This document shows, in pieces, positions 14,595-27,600 of a DNA stretch of 64,000 bases. Within the stretch, counting starts at the first letter, position 1, and every line of letters begins with the position of its first letter. The translations under genes were made by a program, and so were the position numbers. The notes beneath the pieces are model-generated. The model had not been told where the DNA came from, did not search any database, and saw only the letters and a program-made list of their open reading frames with translations. The DNA is from Spinacia oleracea (Eukaryota > Streptophyta > Magnoliopsida > Caryophyllales > Amaranthaceae): NCBI RefSeq assembly GCF_020520425.1, contig NC_079487.1, positions 131,524,385 to 131,588,384 of the forward strand, read 5' to 3'.

Positions 14595-15281
14595 ATGTAT
14601 CACTGTCAAAATATATTGGACACATTGATCAACCAAAAATAGCCAACAAGCTCGAACGGCTTCTCTCATGGTCTATTGTCAAAAACATGGAGCATCTGAG
14701 TGAGTTCCTGTTGGCCTTCAGTCCACAACTTGTAGCAGTATGTAACAGCCTCGCCAAAGGTATGTTCGTATGCTGGTAACACCTTTCAATTAAGAGTCTT
14801 TCCTGTCTTTGATATTATTGGAAATCATGCCTTTTTTTCCTTTAACTTGATGTAAAGCCTTGAATATGTCTCTTATTAATCAGTGTTCGTCTCAGGATCT
14901 TAGCATCTAGATTTGTTAGGGCTTTAGTAATGCAGATGGGGATTGAATAGATTGATATCAGAATATGTGTCCTAGTATACGCTAATTATACATCTATAAT
15001 GGAAATCGATCTATAACAGGAAATCCACACTTGTGCCCCTGATATAAAGTGTGTCCTAGTTCTGATGGCAAGATGGCCATGTTGCAGAACCCCAACAAAA
15101 CTGTTCATTCGGAATCAGAGTATAAAGACACCAGCAAAAGATAAATAGTACTCCACACTTGAAAAACATTTTAGTCTTTAGCCTACCAGGTCAAAACTTC
15201 CCTTCCCTTCCCTTCCCTTCCCTTCCCTTCTGCAGAACTGACAAACTTAGGAGGCCACAAAAGGGTAAGATTATTGACACA

Positions 15282-18200
15282 TTATGAGCCAGCAGAAAAG
15301 TCCACCATAGGGAACCTGCAAAAACGATGAAAATAAGTTATCTTGAAGGATTTCATGCTGGATTTTTTGTATCAGCAGAAATATTCATAGCCCTTGATTG
15401 CTATACTAATACAAACATACCCTTCTTGTGACTGATGCTGAGAACTTCCAGATCGTTCTGTTAAGTGCAGGGGACCAGAGTCATCGCTTTCTAACCATAG
15501 CCTTTCGAACCCAGAATAGATACATATATTACACCTGCAAATAACAGTGGGTGGGCATTAGTCTTTCCTGATTGTTGCAAATGAATGGAAAACATCAACC
15601 ACACACACTAAAAAACAACTCATTTTAAAGCAGCTACACGGGCTCATAAAAAAATCAGCTGGTACATTTGTACAGATGTACATTGTACCTGGTTAAGTTA
15701 TTCAAGTAGATAGAGTTTATCCATCCACACTTGTGCCCCTGATATAAATTGTTTCTTCGGGGTGTCAATTCACCACTATCAGATTCTGGTTGACAATGTC
15801 CAAGGAATCTGTGAAAACAGCGCGCAATGTAAATCAATTTCTTCTTCTGTTAATTATATAGTCTGAACTTAGTGATGTTTAAAACTAACTTACATGTCGA
15901 TAGCCTGTTGCTTAGAGATATCCGTGAAAGAATTGCTGCAGTGACGTTGAATGCTTTTCATGAACTCCTGAAACTGTGTTGCCATTTTGTATTGACCCCT
16001 GATCTTGGAGAATATCTATCATACAACAAAATAGTAAAATTGATAAGTTTCTGAAAATGAACTTGTGAAAGATGTGAAATTGAGCACATATATACCTTAT
16101 GGTGGGCTGGAGATCCAGCATATTGCTGTGAAAGGGCATCACCCATGGCCTGATAAAGGTTCATCAGGTCAAATGCTAAAGGGTTTTGACAGTCCAATTC
16201 TTTGGATTCAGTTATTCCTAAAGTATGGAGTTGAAGACCAAGAGAAACCATGCCATAAACAAATTGAGCAAAATTAGTGCGGTCCAAAGAATCGAGGCAA
16301 TTCGATCTTAGGATCCCTTTCTGCTCCTTACAACTACTGTTGCTATCACTAGAGTTGACCCTGCGTCACATATAATCAAAGTCAATACTCAACACTAAAT
16401 GAATCAACTCCATCACATTTTAAATATCTCAGCTAATTCACTATAAACATGACATTAATCTTGAGATGAAAATGGAAATCTTCTTCTAATATCATTTTAT
16501 CAGAAAAAATGATGCAGATAATTGTGCTCTTCTTCATTTCTAATAGGTGACATAAAATTACCAGGTGTATGACAAGTCAGATGATGCCTTGAAGTTGATA
16601 GATTGAGGCATTTGACAAGAAAAGATTCCAGTTTTCTCCAATGCAGCTACAGCCATATGTTTTACTTCTATAACTTCATCAGCATCCTGGCTGCAAACAA
16701 ACTTGGTTATACTCACATAATCACATTAGCCTAATTTGCCATTTAATTGTAACATTAACACAAGGAAGAAACATTACTTTTGGAAGACTGCATCAAGGTC
16801 TAAGCTCAAAAACTCCAACTGATCTTCCTCAGGCAAGTCTTTCTTAATGGAATCAACTGCTTTCTGGAATTCTTGATGCAGAATATATTCGCGGTGCTTC
16901 TTTTTGGATGTCTGCAATTCATGGAGATTATATATCAATGTAACATCATGCAATGAGAAATGTAAGAAATCTATTTGAGGCAAGCTTAGCACCTTAACCA
17001 GATTCAGTATAACTATTGGCATTCCATATCTAAGTTGAAGGTTTTGGAAATGAAGCCGTGTTGCCTCATAACAGCCGTTGTCTTCAGAAACTATGTAAAG
17101 AAGGCAGAGTGATCAAATTGGGGAACAAAATGAGAATATTAAGAACCAGAAAATGAGTATCAGGATTCAGGAACGTACGTAGAATATCGGGCTTAAGATT
17201 AAAAAACGAAGAAGGTTTCTGTGACCAGAAAAGTGGTATTGAAGCCCGATTTTGCACAACTGAAGTGATTTCAGTTGGGCATTTACCATCAATATCTTGC
17301 CATACAATCTGCTCAATCTCAACATCGTTTGCAGCTTGTCCGTCTTTGTTGATACCCCTTTTCTCATACCTAGCTCACATATAAAACAACACAAAATCAG
17401 GGAAAAGAATTGGTATAACGAGCTACTCCGTATAATGCATATAAAAACAGGTGCTAATTAAGAGTGACAAGTCACAAGACATGTGTATCTAACCAAGGGA
17501 ACTAAAAAAAAGTCGCAAAATAGTAGTCCACTTGATCAACTTTGGTCTTATTAGACTCGTCTCAACGCAAGTTTTCAATATATTCAAATTTTAATTTTTT
17601 CTTTTTTGATACGCAGATAAAGATATTAATGATCAAAGTTATACATTGTAAACGTGTCTAGTCAAAATGATACTTTTTGGCACAAAATTCGGAGTGATTG
17701 GCTTTAAAGGCTGTTATTGAATTGGTAGAGTGCTAATATCTGATCTGAATCTGATCTGAATACAGAACAACTGACCTGGTTCCAGCAAACCGGCATGACC
17801 GTCTTGCAATAAGGGTTAAGAAGAAATTGTTTCCACCAGTGGATAGCTGGACCTGGATATACATATGTAATATAGTATGACAGTGAGAAGCTAGCTTCAT
17901 ATGGCAATAATTAATGAATTGTCATGAGAGTCCAAGTTAATGCATGGGAAACTTCTAGAAGAAGCCTAGAAGGTTCTGGAACTCTCACGAAACCTCATCT
18001 CTATCTAGCAAGATGCTTAATAGAAGCTAGTTTCAACATTATAATTTTAGCACAAAAGAGAACAAAAGCGAAATACAAGAGAACAAAAGATTAAAAGCTC
18101 AAAAGAGAAATGACTAATTAAATAATTCGACATTATGCTAGACATATTAGAACAACCTTTTATATTTTGTTACTCTCTCCGTTCCTTAATAATTGCACCG

Positions 18201-20717
18201 CTTTTCTTTCCAGACAGTCCCTTAATACTTACACCACTTTTATAAATGGATATTTTTACTAATACTCTGTATATTATTTCTCACACTTATGTACTAATCC
18301 AACTACACCCTTACTCCCTACAAAAAATCATTTAAAAATTCACACCCCACTCTCACAGTCCCACGCCTCTCTCCTCACACATTTTCCACTAACTATATTG
18401 AAAAAAGGCAGATTTGTAAAAAACTACTACGTACCTTATAAATTTGGATTTTTGCGAAAAACTACCTTACAAAAAATGTTGTAATTAACTACGTTATAAA
18501 TTTTTTACATTGCAGGATACTAAATTTGGTCGGATTATAAGCATTGATTACACATTTCGGGGTCGACTTTACTAGGTGCATCTCATGTAACATGTCATGG
18601 GAAATGGATAATTAAATGACACGTGAGATACATATGATAAAGTCAATCACGAAATAATGATTCAACGTTTGAAATTCGGAAAAATGTAGTATCTTACAAC
18701 ATAATTATTTTATAAGGTAGTTAATTATAACATTTTTTTTATAAGGTAGTTTTTCACAAAAAATCAAATTTATAAGGTAGTTTTTGACAAATTTGCCTTA
18801 AATAAAATACCCCACTATCAACTAACACCCATTTAATTAATAAGTCAATTAAGTATTAAGGGGCGGAGGGAGTACCTGTTTGACGAAGCCATGTATTAGT
18901 GCAACTGTCCAAAGAGTAGACTTGAGACAGTCACGAATGGGAAGAGTTAGATACTCATTCCACACGAACATTGTTTTATCACATGATTGTTCTGTATCCT
19001 GGTTGCTTAGGTTATGTTGTAACCTATGCATAAGAGGGTACGTATAACTGAAGAAGAAGTTATCCCTCAAATCAAGCAACTGCAAAAGTTTCTTGTACCT
19101 ATTATCCATATCATCAATTTTAGAAAAATATAAAATTATTGTAAGCATATATCGAGTGTCACTCATGGGTTACCTATTCTCTTTTGTAGAATTATACATG
19201 TATTTTAAGGCAGTAGTATGACAGATAGGGATCATCTTGTATTTAACGACGGAATAGAATTGATGACCGTACATCTTCCCACTATCACCTCTCTCAGTAA
19301 CGAGAAGTATATAGTAAGATTTCACAAATTTGATGAAACCTGAAAATTATGGGAAGAACGAACAAATAGTCAGATACTAACAAATGTATCAACTTTTTAT
19401 AATTTTTTGCCATACGAAATTGGATATATTAACGGTTAAACATTACACCAGAGTCCGTGCAAATAGTAAATGTAAATAGTAAATGTAAAAATCTTTTTGA
19501 AACGGAGGTAATAGTTGATAATAATAGTTCTGAAAATGGTTTCTTTTGCAGTAGATTTTAACATACCTATAATGCCGTAGCAATTAGCAACAATTTTAAG
19601 TCCACCTGTCAATAAGTTATTTTCATGGATGTTGCGCAATAAAGTTTGACATTCTTCATATGCATAAGTTGTGGGATATTCATAGAAATCAAGCTCAGAA
19701 GGCTTGGACCTGCCAATTTTCATCACTCTCCAATTCTTTCCTTCTGCATCTCTTCCAATCATGTAGAAATCCTATTCCATAACAAAATTAGGAAATATAG
19801 CGCGTTAAATGTTATCATAACATAATGCACACAATGCGTATATTCTAATTAAGTGCTGGTAAGTACAACATTTTCTATAATACTCCTTCAGTTTGACTTT
19901 TTGCACTATTCACATAATTTATTTTGACTGTTTTATTTCTAGTATAGAAGTAATATAATGTTGGTTCATCTTACTATATATTTTTAAAATATTAATATCT
20001 TTATAAGTTTTTATAATATGTAGTTAAAGAAATTGGTGGTCAAAGTTGTGCATTGACAAACGTATTCGGTCAAAACAGGTTGAGTATTAAAGGACGGAGG
20101 GAGTATTAAGAATATCGAGGTACATTATAGCAGAAAGTCAAACATTTTATCGACAAATTAGGCACTTGAGGCTTGTCATATTTTTTTTACCAACAAAATA
20201 GCACCTTTGAGTTACATTTCTTACAAATTCAATCTATTTATTTATTTTAATTTTACTATCACCATCCTCCAATTATAGGGGATTGGTACAACAACTTGGT
20301 GAATAAATTAATTAAATTAAATTAAATGAAAAAACACAAAACCAATTCCTAATCATGCGTAGCAGTCATTCCCCTAAAAAAGGTTCAATTCACAAATATC
20401 TCCCCATTAATCCAATTCATATTATTTGACCAAGAACCTAATTAGTCCGTTCGATATCAAATGTACGTATATAACTTTAAAAGACCATGGATTATAAAAC
20501 GAAGAGAGTAAAATAAGGTAAAAGAGTTTACGGCTAGGGTTTCGTAAAGGGTAAATTTGTCCAAATAATAAGAAGGAGAGCTGCTGCTGCTGCATTCTCC
20601 TTGTTCTCGGATTAGGTCGTTGTAATCATTATTATTCTTATCATTCTCTAACCCGATTTCTTCCCTTGGCAGAAACTTGTGATTCACGGCTTCTTCACTC
20701 CTCTCTAATTCAACCAT
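15282..20717 (-). CDS. SAC-domain phosphoinositide phosphatase, copy A (divergent C-terminus)
   Basis: Fourteen exons read on the minus strand: 20717-20532, 19771-19567, 19339-19174, 19098-18876, 17852-17776, 17369-17179, 17090-16993, 16911-16778, 16690-16562, 16360-16096, 16015-15894, 15808-15689, 15534-15421, 15315-15282; 2064 nt, 687 aa, all phases agree. SAC phosphatases dephosphorylate PI(3,5)P2 and related lipids on endosomes and vacuole; plant SAC1-5 are the relatives. The catalytic C-x5-R-T motif is intact as RSNCLDSLDRTN (Cys about 491, Arg about 497). SAC-domain landmarks: [87 protein letters not shown]. Compared with copy B it has one extra intron in the catalytic exon and a short unrelated C-terminus without the Ser-rich tail. 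The last two exons are the least certain. A 5'UTR intron just upstream of the ATG (acceptor near 20731) is possible. Confidence 0.8.
18173..18872. mobile_element. Stowaway-type MITE inserted at a SAC-A splice donor, with a nested element
   Basis: Ends ctctctccgttcc and ggggcggagggag with TA at 18171-18172 and 18873-18874. Its body matches the copies at 40594-41556 and 50703-51030 (motifs such as cactaactatatt, accccactatcaacta, taagtcaatt). It is split by a second inverted-repeat element at about 18410-18797. The right TA is part of the GTA of the donor of SAC-A intron 4 (exon end 18876). Confidence 0.8.
18410..18797. mobile_element. Nested inverted-repeat MITE
   Basis: Ends aaggcagatttgtaaaaaac and its inverse tttttgacaaatttgcctt; the sub-terminal motif ataaggtagtttttcacaaa is repeated in both arms. 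It sits inside the Stowaway-type element. A similar end motif, tttttgacaaatttgcc, occurs at 63834-63851. The target duplication is not clear. Confidence 0.55.
19375..19511. mobile_element. 5'-truncated Stowaway-type MITE (ctacctcc family) in SAC-A intron
   Basis: Right half only: ttttgccatacgaaattgga, cagagtccgtgcaaatagta and terminal tgaaacggaggtaa, matching the right halves of the copies at 9144-9399 and 59348-59601. Contains a small internal duplication (agtaaatgtaaatagtaaat). Confidence 0.6.
19883..20103. mobile_element. Stowaway-type MITE in SAC-A intron 1
   Basis: 221 bp bounded by ctccttcagtttgac and attaaaggacggagggag with TA on both sides. No coding capacity. Confidence 0.65.
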
Positions 20718-21822
20718 TGCTCTGCGGCTGAAAACCCGAAAACAAAAACAAGAAAAACCAAAACAATTCGTCAAATTACGTTTTTTAATCGGAAAAAACC
20801 AAAACAATTCGTCAATGTAATCAACAATTCAACATCATCATTAAAATGAAGTAAAAGGGAGAAAGAATTACAAAGGAGATGTTGGATTGAAGGTTCAAAG
20901 CAGAGAATGAACGATGAGCGTCTGGAGAGGAGAGAGAAAGAGAAGAAGAAATCAAAGAAAAGTTTGAGTGAAGAAAGAGAGGCCGCCCACCAAAATTAAA
21001 ATTGAAAACCTTCCGGTTTTATACTTGACCCCTAAAAGAAATTAAAAAAAATAAAAAAAAACACCCAAAAATTAAATAAAGTAAAATAAAATTCCAGGTA
21101 CTAAGTCAGTTTTTTTTTTAAAAAATCAAAAAGTAGTTATTACTATTCCTTCAAAAAAAAAAAGAAAAAAAAGAGAGTTAGTACGTACTGTTACCGTTGA
21201 GTATGAGATGCAAAGCCAAGCAATGAATACAACTTCAATTTGTTCCCTAAAAAAAAAAAACTAAATCACAAAATTTCCCCTCAAAGAAATAAAACCACAA
21301 TTTGACACATGCGTCTTTTTAAAGTTATTAATCTTCCCGTGTTATTCCCTCGTATATAGTTGTATTCAATGATTGTTGCATACGGGGTTGGATCAAACCT
21401 TGACTATTTAGGCGTCGTATGGGAGGTCTCTAAGTCAGTCTGTGACATAATACTCATTACTCACTACTGATTTTGACACATATATGACTGGGTAAACTGT
21501 GCTCTCATCATGGACGTGCCAAAATCATTTATCTTATTGGGTGATCACTCCTCTATTTTCAGTTGAATAACAATTAGACACATTAAGTTGTGACATTACG
21601 AGTGTATTAAATGAAAGAGAGTAGAAAATAATAGCTGAGTTAGAGATTAAGTTTACGTAAACCACCTAGGCACCTAGCTAATTGTCAAGTGAAAATATGT
21701 CATGCCGATAATATTTGGTTTTGATGGATGAGGATGGTTGTGAACTTTTGATTCTTTTTCGATGATATGACAAAGAAGAATAGGAATCACTTGTACTCTT
21801 GTAGTTGAAGTGATAAATAGAT

Positions 21823-22117
21823 CAATAGGTCTTGCGCGCACAAGGTGTACAATAAATTTATTGTACACCAAGATAACTTTAACCTAATTTTGATTAACTT
21901 TTATATTAGTAAAAAAAATTAATAGATAAATATTTTGAAAGGTTAAATGATTGATTTTATACATTATTGAAGAAATAAGTTTTACTAAAATGAAAAAATT
22001 TATTACTTAAAAATAGATAACTTTTACATATATAAGCTTAACTTTTAAGCATTTTGTGTTAACTTTTACTTCGGTGTACAATATTTATTGTACACCCATT
22101 GTAAATAAGAATTTGTG
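21823..22117. mobile_element. Mutator-like MITE, copy 1 of 3 (9-bp TSD)
   Basis: 295 bp from caataggtcttgcgcgcaca to taaataagaatttgtg, flanked by the perfect 9-bp duplication taaatagat (21814-21822, 22118-22126). Sub-terminal inverted motifs ggtgtacaataa/ttattgtacacc mark both ends. Homologous copies lie at 34502-34822 and 51398-51721. Confidence 0.75.
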
Positions 22118-22485
22118 TAAATAGATTGATGGGAATGGGACTTATATGACTGAATAATATATTGTCTTACTTTTACCCCTTCCCCTTAGAACTCTTTGAC
22201 TATTGTATGTCGATCATTATCCTTTTTACTATGTTTAGAAAATTTTCATGGTAGGAATAAAAAGATATCCGGAGATAATAAGTAAATGTCATAGCGTAAA
22301 AGGAGGTGATTGTGGTAAATAGTACTTATGTCCTATCAGATTGTATGACATTACTTAACTGTTAGACCGTGTCCCATATTATTTTTACCAATTTTCAACT
22401 ATAAATAAAAATAAGATATAGTGCAACATAATAATCTATAATCTTTCATTCATAAATAAATAAATAAATAATAATAGTCTAAAAT

Positions 22486-22600
22486 CTATGACGAAAATTT
22501 CAATTTCTACAATTCTATCCAACATTGATATGTCCAACTAGGCAACAAATCTATGACGAAAATTTCAATTTCTACAATTCTATCCAACATTGATATGTAG
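22486..22600. repeat. Direct duplication, about 54 bp x 2
   Basis: The block aatctatgacgaaaatttca ... caacattgatatgt occurs twice, separated by ccaactaggcaaca; that spacer motif recurs just downstream at 22658. Confidence 0.85.
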
Positions 22601-23269
22601 TTGTAATATGCTTTATATAATTTAATATTATTTTCTTCGTTTTACGTTAAAAAAAAAAAACTAGGCAACAAATATTCTCCACTTGGTTTAAGCCCGATCC
22701 ACATTTCCACAGGGTCCTTGTTACTTCTTATAAAAGTTTCGTAAGTCTTTTTTAATTTGAGGAAACTTTCTTCGTGAAAAATAAAGAAACAAAAGATAAA
22801 AAAAAGTTGGAAATTGATGAAACTCACGCGTTTTGCCTTGTTGTTGAATCATGTATTAACAAAGAAAGCGTAGCTAAGTTTAGAATTAGATTAATGATGA
22901 TAAGCTGAATTAGACAACTTAGTTAATTTTTTGATAAGTTGATGATTTGCCTGCCCATTCTGGTATTATATGTGGATTGTATCTATGGAATTAGTCCACA
23001 ATATTATATTAAAAATGGTCCAATTATTTGCATTAAATTAGAAAATTAGCGCGATTATAATAAATAATTACTAAGAGTAATAATATAATACATGGTGGCA
23101 AACTGACAACCCCCTCCACCTCCACTCCCAATCAGTCACATCAAGAATTACAACACCAAATGATGTATTTGTACATCGGTAAAAGCTGAGGATCTGTGTA
23201 TGTTAAGATTATATGACTCACAAGTTTGAGTCCACCATTCACTATTTGTAACTTGTATTGTCTCGTAAC

Positions 23270-23460
23270 TTATGGCTCATTAACAACCAAAAAACATTAC
23301 CAATTGCCTCTTGGTTCAGATTGAGGCTGAACTTGGTAGGGAGGACCCCGTGTTCGTTTTCCCGCAACAACAATTGGGAGGGGATTGAAACCTATCCACT
23401 CAGAACTCGCCCCAAATCTGGATTACCCTTGAGAGTGAACCGGGTGGTACACAAAAAAAC
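23270..23460 (+). repeat. SINE-like relic
   Basis: The sequence gggaggaccccgtgttcgtt then cccgcaacaacaattgggag resembles the tRNA-related body of a plant SINE with a decayed B box (gtgttcgttttcc for ggttcgattcc). It yields an 86-residue open frame that I do not consider a gene. Confidence 0.35.
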
Positions 23461-23526
23461 ACTTAGAACCACACATTTAGTCCTTGATCATTTTAAAGAT
23501 GCAACACCTTACATTTAGGGTTTTAG

Positions 23527-23725
23527 ATCCTCTAGAGTTCTAAAATAACTAGGTAGAGTTTGAGCATATCAACCATTGAATGAAAAATCAATGGTTCATA
23601 TATTATCTTTCCAAAAGTTCCCCTATTTTTTCCCATCAATATGAGCCATTGATTTAAAAATGTATGGTTTAGATAAAACTCTATCTTGTAGAGTTTTATC
23701 AAAACTCTAGAGAATCCGGACTATT
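23527..23725. mobile_element. Small inverted-repeat MITE
   Basis: Ends gatcctctagagttctaaaa and ttatcaaaactctagagaat, with inner inverted pair ggtagagttt/aaactctatc and central inverted motif caatggttcat/atgagccattg. About 200 bp, noncoding. Confidence 0.45.
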
Positions 23726-24685
23726 AACATTGGACTAAAACGGAAGGTTTATGGACATTTTAGATGATTAAGGAACTTTTGTGGTCGAAAATAATCTCGA
23801 ATGCATAATTTTTTTCCAAATTATAAGACTACTTTAATTAACCACTTTCATAGTTTCATAGATTGAAGACCTTTTAGATTAAGAAATGCAAGTAGAGCTT
23901 TTGTTTGTAGAGCTTATTACCTTATAGTTGATTAATGAAGAAACAGGCTTCCCATGAACAGCGCAAGTTATATGAGTGCACCACTCAAGCTTCATAGAGC
24001 AGTATGAATGAATGATACAAACTTTCCCTTTAATAGTTCTTCGTATTAGTACGAGTGTAAATCATCCCTTTAATAGTTTTCGTACTAGTATCAGTGTAAA
24101 GATGTGAGAAAAGCTTTCTAAATGCAATACCACAAAAACTTATCTGCGCCAATCTGCTGATGAGAGCGACACTAAGAAAAACACAAGAGATACCAGAAAG
24201 TAAAGCTACTACAAATAACACAAATCATACCACTGATAAAGGAGTATGAGGAAGGACTGAATTTAAGGGGCGATAAAATATTCATCAATGATCAGAGATA
24301 TATACAAAGTATATAAACTAACTAAACGGAATGAAACAGGCAAAAAAAGACCTAGAATAATGTCAAAAAGTAAACTGGTGCAACCCAGCAAAAATATGTT
24401 AAATCGGATATTTACAAGAATGAACCACTGCTGCATTTTTATTTATACCATCTAAATATCTTAATCTTAGTTTCAAGTTGGGAGATAACAAGACCTCCTT
24501 CCTGTAAAAGAATTAGCTGAATTAGGTGTCAATATCGACTCCTGATAGTTTCTTTGTTGTGCCATTAAATATAGTATTCCTTTTCATTCTGCCTGATACT
24601 TTTATTCTGTTTGCCCAACCCGTATCCTTCGGAGGGGTTGATTCAAAAATATGAGATAAAATCTGTGCAGTTTGTAGTACCAACA

Positions 24686-27600
24686 CTAATAAGCTAAAGT
24701 TGATCCAAACTCGACCCACTGCTTAAAGCTGTCGGGAAAATCTGCAGCGTTAGATGGCATTCTCCCCTGTAGGTAACAGAATATTAGTTCATACAAATCC
24801 AGAAATAAGAAAACTTAAAACACACCGAGTACAAGTTAAGACACTACTCATTAACCAGAATATTAAAAAGGAGGCGTAGAATAGCGTCCTTTGAAAAGAA
24901 GAAGCTTAACCAAGGGTATAATGCAGAATAGGACTGACCTGTGATGAATTAGTTACAGTACTGCCACGCAGGGAACCACCAACTGGAGAATTTATAAGTG
25001 AAGATCTGTATGCACGTGGAAATCAGTATAAAAACAAACTATTGTTATGGTTGAGCTTTAATAATGTAGCGTTCTACATTAAGTTGATACATTTAGATTT
25101 TCTCCCTTTTGAGAAATATTGAGTAGTGAGTTAGTGACTTAAACAACACTATAACAACACCACATACTTTTGGAAATTAAAGTGCAAGGAAAGAAAGTCA
25201 AAGGACTTGCCTATCATATGGCTCCTCGTCACCACAGGAAGATGAAGAAATCCAGTCTATATCAACAATATCTGAACAATCTAACTCATGCCCATGTTCG
25301 ATGTAACAACTACATGGACTTCTTAGATAATTGGTCTCTGGCATATCCGTGAAAAGTTGACGGGCTGGCATAGATGGGACGAGCCTAGAAATATGGAGCA
25401 AAAACACCAAGAGCAACAATATCATTTAGGAAACATAATCAGCCACCAGGTCAGATTGACAAGTAATTGAGAAGTCATCCATAACATATGTGTTAAAGAC
25501 GTACAATTACATTGCACATCAAAGGGAAGAAGAGGACATGACAATTAAACAATAACATATCCGTGCACCTCAACTGAACCAGTGAGTACTGGTAGACATG
25601 GAAAAAATTCATTGTTCACGTTTTGTTCAACAAATCTGATGTATGATTTAAGAAACTATTTTAAGGAAAGCGTTGATATTCTTTAAGATAAATCCAGATA
25701 TTTCTGCAACCCGATGGGCTTAAATTGTAATCCATTGCTTCATAGAGGAACTTATCATTCATGAAAGGAGGGATTTAAGTGATACTGAAACTATAGAAAG
25801 CAAGGGTAGAAAACAAACAGAATAACAGATACAGCTAGCCACAAAACCTTCAGATTGTTAGATATAAGAAAGAGTCATATATTTACCCTGTATAAGACAC
25901 ATTAGGGTTGCTGCTGTCACATGCTGAGATATCCGGTGACGAATCTGACATACCACTGCCGCTTTCTTTTACGTTAGGTAAAGTTTGGTGATAATTACTG
26001 ACATCATCTGATGGTGAAGACGAAGAACTCTCATATATAAGAACTCCATCTGACATTGACCGTTGCAAAGATGACCTAAAAGCAACAGAAGTGTGAGTGG
26101 CCAAAACTGCCTTGACTATCATTATTCTATCAAATTATTTAACAAAGCTAAACCTTATGTCTTGACTATACTTTGCTTGATTGAGTATACACTTAGACTA
26201 TGATATTTCACAATCTTTACGCCAATAATAGAGATTATCGACGTGAAGATCTCAGATAAATGACCATGCACTCTAAAGTCTAAACTAGACAATAAGCATA
26301 AATCTCTGAAATTAATAGGCAGTGCCGCAGTGGAGGGTAAATATTAAAAGAGTCCCTCATGAATTTGCGCATGATACTGTTAACCAGCATATGCAATTTT
26401 ACTTTATCACAATTCATGGTCCCTGTACATGACTACACTGATTAAAGAAATTCGACTCTTTTATCACAGGACCCACATCTACATGTTTATATTGCAATAA
26501 TAACTCATCAGACTGCTTTTAGAGCAAACCATTGTAATATCATAGCCAATTGGGATGCAAAAATCCATACCCAGGACTTGAAGAGGAGGTAAGCCTTCCA
26601 ATAATAAAGTGCTGATATGAATCAAGATCCCATAATTCAGGTGTACTCACTTCTGGTTGAAAATGGCCCAAGAACCTGATGAAAAGTAGCTATATTACTA
26701 TCGTACAAGTTAAAATAATAAAGACGTCAATATCAGCTCAGTGCCAACTTACAAATTTATGGCATCTTGCTTTTCAGGATCCATGTATGCATTGTTTAAG
26801 TAACGCTGTACGGTCCTCATAAATTCTTGGGATTGTGTGGCTGCTCTCCAGTGACCTTTACGATCCGCAAATATCTATTCATATCACGACACAACAAGAA
26901 TACTGAATTTTAGACAATAATCTTGACATTATCTAAATGAAAGAAGTATAAGATGATGAAAACAGAAAAACACGAAATAAAGAAAGAGTATGTAATAGTT
27001 CAAACCCATTAAGATAATAAAATGCTTCATCAGTGAACTACTATACAAGCTAAATGATGCAAACTTTTCTCTGATCACTATCTTGACATTAACATAAAAT
27101 TCAAAAAGATATAATGGACAAGAGCTGAATGCTGCTCATAGTAAGCAAAATGTTTTCTGCTTAAAATCCGAAAGCAACAAGATGCTAATTCAAGAATCAA
27201 GATAGAATTGCAAGCATGAACACTGAGGAATTTGCACAACATATTCAGTAAACCGCAAACATCACATCAACAGAAATACTATGATAGCTAGAATAGCTAG
27301 TTGTTGTATGTTGTGCTCTGTATTTATTTTAGGATCTTATTTATGTCGTTCCAAAATATTTCCAACAGTTCCCTTAATAGGAAGTTTTATATTTACAACA
27401 ACCTTTTGGTTGATGAGTTTTCTCTCTCTCCAAAAGTTGGAATTCTTTCCTTTTACTTGCAGATACTTTGCCACCACCAGCCTCCTGATAACTCCTACTT
27501 TTCCCCTCTCTAACTCTCTCTTTATCATATAAGATGCAGAGAAAGTATAAAACAAATGAACTTCACGGACATCTTTCCAGAGTAAAGCTCCAATATTAAA

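Larger units (their letters stand above)
13850..15281. other. Spacer between uS2 and SAC genes
   Basis: 3' flank of the uS2 gene, the two short tandem duplications above, and a (CCTTC)n microsatellite at about 15199-15230. I see no gene in it. Confidence 0.5.
20975..24680. other. Spacer between SAC copies A and B
   Basis: AT-rich. Holds the Mutator-like MITE, direct duplication, SINE-like relic and small MITE listed separately. No gene is supported; short open frames here have no recognisable product. Confidence 0.5.

Noticed and set aside
15193-15232. CRISPR-like or regulatory array
   Set aside because: It is a plain (CCTTC)n microsatellite with no spacers.
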